DNA from: Blautia schinkii DSM 10518
GTDB lineage: Bacteria > Bacillota > Clostridia > Lachnospirales > Lachnospiraceae
Reading direction: 5' to 3'
NCBI GenBank assembly: GCA_000702025.1
Contig: KL370850.1
Span: forward strand, 162,359-226,358
DNA length: 64,000 nucleotides
This document shows positions 8,081 through 16,399 of the stretch, in pieces. Below the pieces are notes generated by a model, which saw nothing but the letters and a program-made list of their open reading frames with translations, was not told the DNA's origin and ran no database searches. Every line of letters begins with the position of its first letter. Position 1 is the first letter of the stretch. Made by a program: the position numbers and the translations under genes.

Positions 8081-8120
8081 AAAAAGTCCCCGGCTGTCAC
8101 AAGAAACAGACGGGGACTTT
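8081..8120 (-). terminator. Terminator after the Gfo/Idh/MocA oxidoreductase
   Basis: On the minus strand, AAAGTCCCCG, an interrupted stem with loop, and CGGGGACTTTTT form a strong intrinsic terminator 18 bases after the stop of the oxidoreductase gene. Confidence 0.8.
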
Positions 8121-8137
8121 ATTAGGGAAAATTACTT

Positions 8138-9151
8138 TTACATTTCGATTTCGGAAATCTTCACAGGTCTGTGCTCCTGGAGTGACTTCTTTGCTGCAAG
8201 GCCCATGAGTACTGGCTTAAGGCCGTCCATAACGCCTAACGGTGTATCGGTATCCTTCTCGATGGCTTCGATGAAGCAGTTCATTTCCTTAGCAAAGGAA
8301 TCCATATAGCGCTCCAGGAAGAAGTACAGCGGCTTCTCACCGGTAACTCCTGCCTCTGTGCTGATTACTGCGGAGGATAAGGTATCGTTTGTTGTTGCTA
8401 CCATTCCTTTAGAGCCGAACACTTCTGCTCTCTGGTCATATCCGTAAGCTGCCTTACGGGAGTTGTCGATCACTGCAATTGCTCCGTTCGCCATTTTCAA
8501 CGTAATCACTGCGGTGTCTACATCGCCTGCCTCGCCGATAGCCGGATCAACAAGCACTGCAGCCTCCACGTAAACCTCCTCAGCGTCACAGCCTGCTAAA
8601 TAGCGCACCATATCAAAATCATGAATGGTCATATCCAGGAAAATGCCTCCGGATACTTTTACATATTCGGCACTTGGCGGCTCCGGATCTCTGGATGTCA
8701 CGCGGATAATATGCGGATCTCCGATTTTCCCGCCCTGAACTGCATTTCTTACAGCTTCAAAGTTATGGTCAAAACGACGGTTAAAGCCAACCTGATATTT
8801 TACCTTGTTCTCTTCAAGTGCTTTGATTACATTTTTAATCTTCTCTACATCGTGGTCAATTGGTTTCTCACAGAAAACATGCTTTACGGCCTGGATTGCT
8901 TCCACGGAAATGGGGGAATGTGTGTTTGTGGATGAGCAGATAAGCACTGCGTCGATTTCCGGGTCGTTGAGAATCTCCTTATAATCCTTGGTGGTGTTCT
9001 CCACGCCCATGCTCTTTGCCCATGCTGCTGTGTCCTCGTTCATAAACGGGTCTGCGATTGTTTTGATTTTTGCATCCTTCACTCTTGTACAGATGCTGGT
9101 GGTATGTACCTTGCCGATTCTTCCTGCGCCGATAATTCCTACTGTTACCAT
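8138..9151 (-). CDS. Inositol 2-dehydrogenase-like oxidoreductase (Gfo/Idh/MocA)
   Basis: 337 residues, the usual family length. The N-terminal Rossmann fold has GIIGAGRIGKVH (5-16), EKP at about 97-99 (the catalytic-lysine motif), and the C-terminal domain has DMTIHDFDM with the conserved Asp-xxx-His pair. Best match by eye is inositol 2-dehydrogenase (IolG), which oxidises myo-inositol with NAD, but no other iol genes are nearby, so another sugar or polyol substrate is possible. Good AGGAGG site before the ATG. Single-gene unit with its own promoter, repeated upstream boxes and a terminator. Confidence 0.82.
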   Translation of the reverse strand: MVTVGIIGAGRIGKVHTTSICTRVKDAKIKTIADPFMNEDTAAWAKSMGVENTTKDYKEILNDPEIDAVLICSSTNTHSPISVEAIQAVKHVFCEKPIDHDVEKIKNVIKALEENKVKYQVGFNRRFDHNFEAVRNAVQGGKIGDPHIIRVTSRDPEPPSAEYVKVSGGIFLDMTIHDFDMVRYLAGCDAEEVYVEAAVLVDPAIGEAGDVDTAVITLKMANGAIAVIDNSRKAAYGYDQRAEVFGSKGMVATTNDTLSSAVISTEAGVTGEKPLYFFLERYMDSFAKEMNCFIEAIEKDTDTPLGVMDGLKPVLMGLAAKKSLQEHRPVKISEIEM

Positions 9152-9262
9152 CTGGGTTCCTCCTTTTTTGACTGCCTTCTTGACTGCCTTTTCGATTTTT
9201 GTTTATGATGTTCTTTTCGCACATTTTTGTGTGCTTTTATCTTCTATCTATCTTATGTGCTC

Positions 9263-9291
9263 ATAATAGCACGCTATTAGCCCGCATGCAA
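9263..9291 (-). promoter_or_regulatory. Promoter of the oxidoreductase with overlapping dyad
   Basis: Minus strand: -35 TTGCAT (9286-9291), 17-bp spacer, -10 TATTAT (9263-9268). A dyad GTGCT-n6-AGCAC (9258-9273) covers the -10 box and a second one, GCACA-n6-TGTGC, lies inside the leader near 9217-9232, suggesting control by a LacI-like or similar repressor. Confidence 0.6.
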
Positions 9292-9392
9292 CTGTTTTCT
9301 GGTAACTTTTATCTTTTCTCTGTTTTGCACGAATATCAAAGGCTTTTATTGTGCACAAATGCCCGCATAGTAACACGCAAAAGCACGCTATT
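9268..9392. repeat. Paired boxes upstream of the oxidoreductase; rest of 9152-9695 has no gene
   Basis: AGCACGCTATT occurs at 9268-9278 and 9382-9392, and CCCGCAT at 9281-9287 and 9362-9368. The first pair lies in the promoter, the second about 100 bp upstream, as expected for a regulator that binds two sites. The remainder of this 540-base gap holds a small tandem repeat at 9577 and no convincing gene. Confidence 0.45.
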
Positions 9393-9576
9393 TGCGTATC
9401 ATTATAATTTCCCTTACTCTATAGTCCGCGCCAAGTTTAAACCTATTCTTTATTCTTAACTGTGATTGCCCCAGACAGCGCCATACAGTAAGTAAATCAC
9501 CTCCAAAGAGTACCAAAAAGAATACAAACATAAACCGCACATTTCTGTAAATACTGATAGGTGAATACAATACCAT

Positions 9577-9613
9577 AGGAGCAATATAGGACCAATATAG
9601 GAGCAATATAGGA
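9577..9613. repeat. 11-bp tandem repeat (about 3.3 copies)
   Basis: AGGAGCAATAT repeats at 9577, 9588 and 9599 with a partial fourth copy, one base differing in the second copy. It lies about 85 bases upstream of the glycerophosphodiesterase gene. Function unknown. Confidence 0.7.
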
Positions 9614-9695
9614 ACAAGTACGATTTCCACAAAACTCATATGTGTAATCATCAATTACAGATTATCAATATACATCCCCGGAGGCACAAGTACTT

Positions 9696-11504
9696 ATGAA
9701 AAAAACATTATCCTCATCCCTCACCGTCATCAAACGGAACTGGAGCACACTGCTGTGGTTTGAACTAATATATCGGATACTGATTTATACGGTCCTGTAT
9801 CCGCTGCTAAAATTTCTTCTTTACAAATCACTGACAGTTTCCGGCCTGTCCTACATCAGTATGGAAAACTATACCCTCCTTCTCCGTTCCCCACGTGCAG
9901 TCAGCGTGCTTGTCCTCGCCCTGCTATTGCTCTCTTTTTCCGTCTATCTGGAAATCTGTGCCTTAATCCTTTGTTACGAATCAGGATGGCATGGTGTGCG
10001 CATCTCCCTCAAGGAGCTTTGTAAAAAAACACTAAAAAGCACACTGCTTCTGGCTCGTCCCAGCAGTCTTTTGATGTTTGTGGGACTACTGCCACTTTTG
10101 GCGCTTTCCCTGTTCCGCGTCTCCAGCAGCATTCTCACCGCTTTCCGCGTGCCGGAATTTATTCTTGAATTCATCCGGGCGGATATCTCGCTCTATGTCC
10201 TTTACCTGTGCGTGCTGCTCTTCACAAATCTCTATTTGTTTTTTTACGTATTCGCCCTCCCTGAGGTAGTACTTCATAAGCATTCCTTTCCCAAAGCACT
10301 GAGAAACGGCCGCCGTCTTTTAAAGGGCAAAAAAAAGAGAGCACTGATGACCTCTGTGCTCTGTGTGTGCGGTCTTATTCTCACTGCTTTGGCTGTCACC
10401 GCCGTGTGCATTGTACTCATATATGCATACAGCAGGTTACTATTTCCTGTTGACGAACGCCGCTATGTATTCGAAAACCAGCTTATCATCTGGGGAGAGA
10501 TTGGGGGCGTGCTGGCAGAAGTGCTCTCCACAGCAGCAATCCTCTCCATTACTCTCTCCATACGACATCTGTGCTGCGGTGATTCTATGGCTGTAATGGA
10601 GAGGAGGCCCTTTTCCGTTTACAGGCTTCTGCGAAAGGTGGGCGTGCTTTTGTGCACTTATGTTTTTCTCGGACTTTACAGTGAATCCGAATTCTTCAGC
10701 GGTTTTTCCCTCCCCGCGGATACCTCTACACAGATTGTAGCCCACCGGGCAGGCGCTGCCTATGCACCCGAAAATACAGCCGCCGCCCTTGAAGAATGCA
10801 TCGAAGACGGCGCTGATTGGGCGGAAGTCGATGTCCAGCAGACAAAAGACGGTACGCTGATTCTCATGCACGATGATAACTTTAAACGCACTGCAGGACT
10901 TGACGAGAATGTGTGGGATGTGAATTATGAGGACGTAAAGCATCTTGACGCCGGCTCCTACTTTTCCCCGCGCTATACAGGCGAGCCTATCCCCACCCTG
11001 GAGGAAATACTTCTCCTGTCCAAAAACCGCATTAAGCTGATGATCGAGCTAAAATACACCGGGCACGAAAGCAGGCTGGTAGAACAAACGCTTGCCCTTA
11101 TCGAAAAGCATCATATGGAAAAGCAGTGCATGATCGTGTCTATGAACCTTTCCCTATTGGAAAAATCAAAGGAGCTGAACCCCCGCATAAAAACAGGTTA
11201 CGTGAGCGCCCTTCTGCTCGCGGGGAGCTACAACCAGCAGGATGTAGATGCGTACAGTGTGGAAACCACCAATCTCACCGCGGAAATGATAGCCGAGGCC
11301 CGCTTCCACCAAAAGCTCGTATTTGCCTGGACCGCCAACTCCCCGCGTACCATCAAAAAAATCCTCGCTCACCAGGCAGACGGAATCATCACCGACAATC
11401 CGCTCCTCGCCCGCTACTATCTGAACGAAAAGGATGAGAACTCATTCCTTGATTTTTTGAAAGACGTGTTTTATCCGTATCCGCAGAAGAGCCGTCCACT
11501 TTAA
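9696..11504 (+). CDS. Membrane-anchored glycerophosphodiester phosphodiesterase
   Basis: 602 residues. The N-terminal part (1 to about 335) has roughly eight membrane segments and matches the GDPD-associated membrane domain. The C-terminal part (about 340-590) is a GDPD TIM barrel with the signature AHRAGAAYAPENTAAA, metal-binding EVDVQQTKDG and the HDD motif, then FAWTANSP near the end. It hydrolyses glycerophosphodiesters to glycerol-3-phosphate and an alcohol, with the active site probably facing outside. ATG at 9696 follows a GGAGG site. Single gene. Confidence 0.88.
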   Translation: MKKTLSSSLTVIKRNWSTLLWFELIYRILIYTVLYPLLKFLLYKSLTVSGLSYISMENYTLLLRSPRAVSVLVLALLLLSFSVYLEICALILCYESGWHGVRISLKELCKKTLKSTLLLARPSSLLMFVGLLPLLALSLFRVSSSILTAFRVPEFILEFIRADISLYVLYLCVLLFTNLYLFFYVFALPEVVLHKHSFPKALRNGRRLLKGKKKRALMTSVLCVCGLILTALAVTAVCIVLIYAYSRLLFPVDERRYVFENQLIIWGEIGGVLAEVLSTAAILSITLSIRHLCCGDSMAVMERRPFSVYRLLRKVGVLLCTYVFLGLYSESEFFSGFSLPADTSTQIVAHRAGAAYAPENTAAALEECIEDGADWAEVDVQQTKDGTLILMHDDNFKRTAGLDENVWDVNYEDVKHLDAGSYFSPRYTGEPIPTLEEILLLSKNRIKLMIELKYTGHESRLVEQTLALIEKHHMEKQCMIVSMNLSLLEKSKELNPRIKTGYVSALLLAGSYNQQDVDAYSVETTNLTAEMIAEARFHQKLVFAWTANSPRTIKKILAHQADGIITDNPLLARYYLNEKDENSFLDFLKDVFYPYPQKSRPL

Positions 11505-11565
11505 AGTCTCCGCCAAATACTGCCAACTGAATTGTTTTAATTCTCCTGTCATGAGCACCTGCTCC

Positions 11566-12363
11566 TTACAACGGCAGATTCCTCCGGCTGAAGCGTCCGA
11601 TGCCCACAAGCATCAGCATAATCCCCACTGCATAAAGCACACTGCACATCAGCCACGCCTTCCCATCCCCGGCGCTGAGTCCATCCACGTCAAACAACGT
11701 AAGGGGTGTGGCATATTTCAGATAATCAAATTTGTCTCCCACCCGGGAAATCATCTGTACAAGGACTGCGTATACCACAACGGCTGTTCCGATTCCTGTG
11801 GAGGTTTTCGATTCATTAAACAGACACGAAGCACAAAAGCACACTCCCGCCAGGAATACCAAAAGCCCCAGCAGTCCCACATTTACCCGGATAAATGCCG
11901 CAGTGTCCAACTCACCCGGAAACAAAATCTGTTCTGTACCAAGAATCAAACACGTGATATACAGCACCATGACTGCAAGAGAAGCCACTAAAAAGATACC
12001 CTGAGTTGTGACAATCTTCCGCCTTTTTTCCGGCACTGCCAGCAGGTATGCCATGGAACCATTATCCACATATTTAACAACCAGACGGTTCGCCAGTATA
12101 ATGATATATACCGCCGGAAAGGCAATAAACAGCATTCCATACAGATAACTTGAGACAAAATCGAGCAAGGTAACACCCACGTTCAGCATACCGAAAGCGG
12201 CAAATATCTGCGGCATACTTTCCGCCATCATACGGAGGCTGTCGCCCATTTTAGGGTCGAACATCATCACGATCATCACAGCGTACATACTGAGCACAGC
12301 CATAAATATAATAAGCAGCACCCAATTGGATTTCATTTCTTTCTTAAATAATGTCGTATTCAT
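11566..12363 (-). CDS. ABC transporter permease (ABC-2 type)
   Basis: 265 residues with six membrane segments (about 16-34, 55-90 as a pair, 105-140, 155-175, 195-215, 238-258). It starts with the typical MNTTLFKKEMKSNW cytoplasmic helix. It overlaps the ATPase gene by 4 bases (ATGA), so it is the membrane half of that transporter. Substrate unknown; a TetR regulator in the same operon suggests a toxic or inducing compound. Confidence 0.82.
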   Translation of the reverse strand: MNTTLFKKEMKSNWVLLIIFMAVLSMYAVMIVMMFDPKMGDSLRMMAESMPQIFAAFGMLNVGVTLLDFVSSYLYGMLFIAFPAVYIIILANRLVVKYVDNGSMAYLLAVPEKRRKIVTTQGIFLVASLAVMVLYITCLILGTEQILFPGELDTAAFIRVNVGLLGLLVFLAGVCFCASCLFNESKTSTGIGTAVVVYAVLVQMISRVGDKFDYLKYATPLTLFDVDGLSAGDGKAWLMCSVLYAVGIMLMLVGIGRFSRRNLPL

Positions 12364-13265
12364 TTGCTGCCCTCCCCATAAAAATGCATAAAAAATTCCT
12401 CCAGACTCTGCGGCCGCACTTCCAGATCCGTGACTGTAAACTGCGCTGCCTTCTTCACGAATCCATCCATATTTTTGCTCACTCTGGCAGTCACAGTCCT
12501 GTCTCCCTCCCGAAGGGAAACTTCCCCGCGCGACGTTTCCTGTATCTGCCGGGCAAAGAGCCTTGCCATCTCCGCTGTGCCAAAGGTGACCTCCACAATC
12601 TTCTGCCGCCCCTCCTTCAGCCTCTCAATCTCCTCCACAGCCACTAATTTTCCATTACGAATAATGGCAGCTCTGTCACAGGTACGCTCGATTTCCTCGA
12701 ACATATGGGACGACATCAGGATAGTCTTACCACGCTTTTTCTCCGAAAGAACAAGCTCAACAAAGCGGTTCTGCATCAAAGGATCGAGACCGCTGCTTGG
12801 CTCATCGAGTATCAGAATCTCGGCATCCTGCATAAATGCACACACGATACCAATCTTCTGTTTCATACCCTTAGACATCTTTTTGAGCTTTCCCGAGGGC
12901 TCCAGCTCAAACATATCCATGAGCTCCCGGGCGCGTCCTAAGTCCTTCATTTTCTTCATCTTTGCCACGAAACGGATAAACTCCATGCCATCCATAGAGT
13001 CAATAAATGCAATCTCCCCGGGCAGATATCCGAGACTTTTCTCAATCTCGTCTGCCCTGTCAAAGCAGTCCATACCCAGAATAGAAACACTTCCGGAATC
13101 CGGCTTGATGAAGCCCATCAGCTGACGTATGGTGGTCGTTTTACCCGCGCCGTTCGGCCCCAAAAAGCCCAGCACCTCTCCTTTTTCCACGGAAAAACTG
13201 ACGTCAAAAACGCCTCTCCCTTTTCCGTAATCCTTTGTAATATGGTTAATCTCTATGACACTCAT
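12360..13265 (-). CDS. ABC transporter ATP-binding protein
   Basis: 301 residues: Walker A GPNGAGKT (about 34-41), signature MSKGMKQKIG, Walker B ILILDEPSSGLDP, H-loop SSHMFEE, and a C-terminal regulatory tail (about 215-301) ending SLEEFFMHFYG. It belongs to the drug/lantibiotic-type ABC-2 exporters. Its start overlaps the end of the TetR gene by 20 bases, and its stop overlaps the permease start. Confidence 0.86.
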   Translation of the reverse strand: MSVIEINHITKDYGKGRGVFDVSFSVEKGEVLGFLGPNGAGKTTTIRQLMGFIKPDSGSVSILGMDCFDRADEIEKSLGYLPGEIAFIDSMDGMEFIRFVAKMKKMKDLGRARELMDMFELEPSGKLKKMSKGMKQKIGIVCAFMQDAEILILDEPSSGLDPLMQNRFVELVLSEKKRGKTILMSSHMFEEIERTCDRAAIIRNGKLVAVEEIERLKEGRQKIVEVTFGTAEMARLFARQIQETSRGEVSLREGDRTVTARVSKNMDGFVKKAAQFTVTDLEVRPQSLEEFFMHFYGEGSK

Positions 13266-13884
13266 TCAAATACTCCTCCTTATATACCAGCTTCTGCATC
13301 ATGTCCATCCAATCCTCAAACTCCCGGAGCATGTCGTCCAGATTAAAGCCTACGCCTGACATCTGGATATCATGAATATATCCGTCACCCATCCAGCGCA
13401 GCATCTTATAGACCTTAAACGGCTCCACATCATCCCGGAATTTGTACGTGTCAATATGGCCGAAGCACGCTTCAAACAGGATTTCCTCCTGCATGGTATT
13501 GACTATTTTTAAATCCTCAGATACGGCCTCTTTCTCAGAATAAAACGCCCGCATGGCGAACTCCATAATGTAAGGATTCTTATCAAGTATGGAAACCTTA
13601 CTCGCCGCCGCATATCTTAAAAGCTCAAAAAAGTCTGTAATCTCCTTGTAATTCTGATCCAAAATCTGTTCCTTCATGGTCTCAATCAGATAGTTATATA
13701 TGTACAAATACAATTCCTTTTTGTTGTGGAAATAATAGAACAAAAGCCCTTTTGAAATGCCTGCTTTTGCGGCAATCAAATCTGTTGAGGCTCTGGTATA
13801 ATCATTTTTCCCGAATACCTCCAGGGCCGCGTTGATAATGCTCTGCTTCTTCTCCTCCGGAAGAGAATCAAATTTCTCATTCAT
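13246..13884 (-). CDS. TetR family transcriptional regulator
   Basis: 212 residues with the N-terminal TetR helix-turn-helix (about 13-58: IINAALEVFGKNDYTRASTDLIAAKAGISKGLLFYYFHNKKELY) and a ligand-binding C-terminal part. First gene of the operon with the ABC transporter, so it likely represses its own operon. AGGAGG-type site before the ATG. A pseudo-palindrome at 13911-13927 is its probable operator. Confidence 0.88.
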   Translation of the reverse strand: MNEKFDSLPEEKKQSIINAALEVFGKNDYTRASTDLIAAKAGISKGLLFYYFHNKKELYLYIYNYLIETMKEQILDQNYKEITDFFELLRYAAASKVSILDKNPYIMEFAMRAFYSEKEAVSEDLKIVNTMQEEILFEACFGHIDTYKFRDDVEPFKVYKMLRWMGDGYIHDIQMSGVGFNLDDMLREFEDWMDMMQKLVYKEEYLNECHRD

Positions 13885-13910
13885 TATATTTTCCTCCTGT
13901 CCGTCTGAAT

Positions 13911-13927
13911 TTGACTGACTCGGTTAA
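13911..13927. promoter_or_regulatory. Candidate TetR operator
   Basis: TTGACTGACTCGGTTAA is a near-palindrome of the form TTRACYGASTCRGTYAA, centred 35 bases upstream of the TetR start. This matches the usual place and symmetry of a self-regulating TetR site. Confidence 0.5.
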
Positions 13928-13989
13928 CCTACAATATCAGAATAACGTATTGACTATTTTTTACAACCCCCTTTTTAATTTTATTACGC

Positions 13990-14018
13990 TTGACGCTATG
14001 GGAGATGACTCTTATAAT
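13990..14018 (+). promoter_or_regulatory. Strong promoter of the MerR-methyltransferase gene
   Basis: -35 TTGACG (13990-13995), 17-bp spacer, perfect -10 TATAAT (14013-14018), about 54 bases before the ATG. Confidence 0.7.
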
Positions 14019-14071
14019 CAAAAAAAGAAGATACCTTTGAATCATATTATCGGGAAAGGATTTCCAGACTC

Positions 14072-15253
14072 ATGAAACTTCCAGGCTACTACTCCTCCGG
14101 TGAATTTGCACGCATGGCCCACGTGACCCTGCGCACAATCCGCTATTATGATAAACACGACATTTTGAAGCCCTCCTATGTCAACGAATCCGGCGCCCGC
14201 TTTTATACGGATGAGGACTTCGCAAGGCTGCAGCAGATTCTTCTGCTCAAGTACCTTGGCTTTTCTCTGGATGATATCCGGGAAATGACCATTGACGACT
14301 CAGACTACCACTTCATGCTCAACTCCCTGAACATCCAGCTCAAGCTGGTGCGCGACCGGATCGAGCAGATGCAGCTTGTGGAAAAAGCCATTGAGAACAC
14401 CGCCGAGGCCATTTCCGAGAAACACTCTGTGGACTGGAGCAAAATGCTGGACCTGATACATCTGACCGCCATGGAAAAAAGTCTCAAGAACCAATACCAG
14501 AACGCATCCAATATCGCTGCCAGAATCAATCTCCACAGCCTTTATTCCCAGAACAAACAGGGCTGGTTCCCCTGGATATACGAGCAATGCGGCATCCGGC
14601 CCGGTATGAAGATTTTGGAAATCGGCTGCGGTGACGGCACCCTGTGGACAGAGAATCTTACAGAGCTGCCTGCCGATGTGGATATTACCTTATCAGATAT
14701 CTCCGAAGGGATGCTCCGCGATGCCAGGCGTGCGGTGGGGGCAGGCGATTCACGCTTCCATTACCTTGTATTTGACTGCCACCGCATTCCCTATGAAAGC
14801 GAAAGCTTCGACCTGGTGATCGCCGGACATTTGCTCTTCTACTGCGAGGATATTCCCCAGGTCTGCCGGGAGGTGCACAGAGTGCTCAAAAAAGAGGGCC
14901 GTTTTCTCTGCAGCACCTATGGCGGCAGCCACATGAAGGAGGTCAGCCGTCTGGTCGCGGATTTTGACGACCGGATTGTTTTGTCCGCAGATAAATTATA
15001 TGAGAGATTTGGACGGGAAAATGGGCATACTATCTTAGAACCGTTTTTTCCACAGGCAAAATGGATGACTTACGAAGATTCTCTGCTGGTAACCTCCCCC
15101 GAGCCGCTGATTTCCTATGTTTTGTCCTGCCATGGCAACCAGAACCAGTATATCCTGGACCAATACAAGGAATTCCGGGCGCATGTGAAAAAGAGGACGT
15201 CAAACGGCTTTCATATCACTAAAGATGCCGGTATCTTTGTATGTGAAAAGTAA
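14072..15253 (+). CDS. MerR regulator fused to SAM-dependent methyltransferase
   Basis: 393 residues in two parts. Residues 1-70 are a MerR winged helix (YYSSGEFARMAHVTLRTIRYYDKHDILKPS, then FYTDEDFARLQQI), followed by a coiled dimer helix to about 125. Residues about 165-300 are a class I methyltransferase: motif I LEIGCGDGTLW (about 184-194), the acidic LSDIS after the second strand, and SFDLVIAGHLLFYCEDIPQVCREVHRVLKKEGRF. It could sense a SAM-linked small molecule or modify a ligand while bound to DNA; this is inference. It lies directly upstream of the rfb genes and has its own strong promoter. GGAAAGG lies before the ATG. Confidence 0.85.
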   Translation: MKLPGYYSSGEFARMAHVTLRTIRYYDKHDILKPSYVNESGARFYTDEDFARLQQILLLKYLGFSLDDIREMTIDDSDYHFMLNSLNIQLKLVRDRIEQMQLVEKAIENTAEAISEKHSVDWSKMLDLIHLTAMEKSLKNQYQNASNIAARINLHSLYSQNKQGWFPWIYEQCGIRPGMKILEIGCGDGTLWTENLTELPADVDITLSDISEGMLRDARRAVGAGDSRFHYLVFDCHRIPYESESFDLVIAGHLLFYCEDIPQVCREVHRVLKKEGRFLCSTYGGSHMKEVSRLVADFDDRIVLSADKLYERFGRENGHTILEPFFPQAKWMTYEDSLLVTSPEPLISYVLSCHGNQNQYILDQYKEFRAHVKKRTSNGFHITKDAGIFVCEK

Positions 15254-15403
15254 CTTAACTACTATGCGGTGCGGCTACTAACTATCCATACAAGTATGTG
15301 GCGTGACCGCTGACTGTCCATGCAAATTCGTTGACATACCCACCGCCTTCTTTTTTTCTGTGCAAGACTTTCACAGAAATTTAAAGAAATTGTAAAAAAG
15401 TGC

Positions 15404-15434
15404 TTGCAGGTGACCTAAGGTCACCTTTTATAAT
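15404..15434 (+). promoter_or_regulatory. rfb promoter with 19-bp spacer and perfect dyad (MerR-type)
   Basis: -35 TTGCAG (15404-15409) and -10 TATAAT (15429-15434) are 19 bp apart, longer than optimal. The perfect dyad AGGTGACCTAAGGTCACCT fills 15408-15426. A 19-bp spacer occupied by a dyad is the hallmark of promoters activated by MerR-family proteins, which untwist the DNA. The gene immediately upstream is a MerR fusion, the obvious candidate regulator. The rest of 15254-15477 contains only this control region. Confidence 0.6.
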
Positions 15435-15477
15435 AACATTATCAATCACTTACCAATTATTACAAAGGAGAGTATTT

Positions 15478-16383
15478 ATGAAGGGAATTATATTAGCCGG
15501 AGGCTCAGGCACACGCCTTTATCCCCTGACCATGGTAACCTCTAAACAATTACTGCCGATTTACGACAAGCCTATGATCTACTACCCTATGTCCGTACTC
15601 ATGAACGCAGGCATTCGGGATATACTAATCATTTCTACCCCCCAGGATACCCCGCGTTTCGAAGAGCTTTTAGGTGACGGCCGCCAGTTCGGCGTAAATC
15701 TCACCTACGCGGTACAGCCAAGCCCTGACGGACTTGCACAGGCCTTTATCATCGGTGAAGAATTTATCGGCAATGATACCGTAGCCATGGTGCTCGGTGA
15801 CAACATTTTTGCCGGAAGCGGACTTACCCGCCGTCTCAAGGCTGCCGTGGCAAACGCGAAATCTGGAAAGGGAGCCACTGTTTTCGGTTACTATGTGGAC
15901 GACCCGGAGCGTTTCGGAATCGTCGAATTTGACGCTAACGGCAAAGCGGTATCCATTGAGGAAAAGCCTGCCAAACCGAAAAGTAATTACTGTGTGACCG
16001 GATTATACTTCTACGACAACCGCGTAGTACAATATGCAAAAAACTTAAAGCCCAGTGCCCGCGGCGAGCTGGAGATTACAGACCTAAACCGCATCTATCT
16101 GGAAAACAACGAGCTGAACGTAGAACTTTTGGGACAGGGATTTACCTGGCTTGATACAGGGACCCATGAGAGCCTTGTGGAGGCAACCAATTTCGTCAAA
16201 ACCATGGAAACCCATCAGCACCGCAAAATTGCCTGCCTGGAGGAGATTGCCTACACCAACGGCTGGATCACCAAAGAGGATGTTCTCAAAGTTTACGAGG
16301 TGCTGAAGAAAAACCAGTACGGCCAATACCTGAAGGATGTTCTGGACGGAAAGTATGTAGATATCCTGCATCAGACCAATTAA
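15478..16383 (+). CDS. rfbA: Glucose-1-phosphate thymidylyltransferase
   Basis: 301 residues. N-terminal nucleotidyl-transferase loop GGSGTRLYPLT (about 8-18), then YDKPMIYYPMSVLMNAGI and VLGDNIF around residue 110, and FTWLDTGTHESL near 220, all typical of RmlA. It joins dTTP and glucose-1-phosphate to give dTDP-glucose, the first step to dTDP-rhamnose. Start ATG 15478 is fixed by AAAGGAG 8 bases before; an upstream open frame runs through the promoter and is ignored. First gene of the rfbA-rfbB-rfbD operon. Confidence 0.94.
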   Translation: MKGIILAGGSGTRLYPLTMVTSKQLLPIYDKPMIYYPMSVLMNAGIRDILIISTPQDTPRFEELLGDGRQFGVNLTYAVQPSPDGLAQAFIIGEEFIGNDTVAMVLGDNIFAGSGLTRRLKAAVANAKSGKGATVFGYYVDDPERFGIVEFDANGKAVSIEEKPAKPKSNYCVTGLYFYDNRVVQYAKNLKPSARGELEITDLNRIYLENNELNVELLGQGFTWLDTGTHESLVEATNFVKTMETHQHRKIACLEEIAYTNGWITKEDVLKVYEVLKKNQYGQYLKDVLDGKYVDILHQTN

Positions 16384-16399
16384 AAGGAGATTATAAATC

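Noticed and set aside
9388..9654. 88-codon open frame on the minus strand
   Set aside because: Runs through the 11-bp tandem repeat and control boxes, has no ribosome site, and the protein looks random apart from chance hydrophobic runs.
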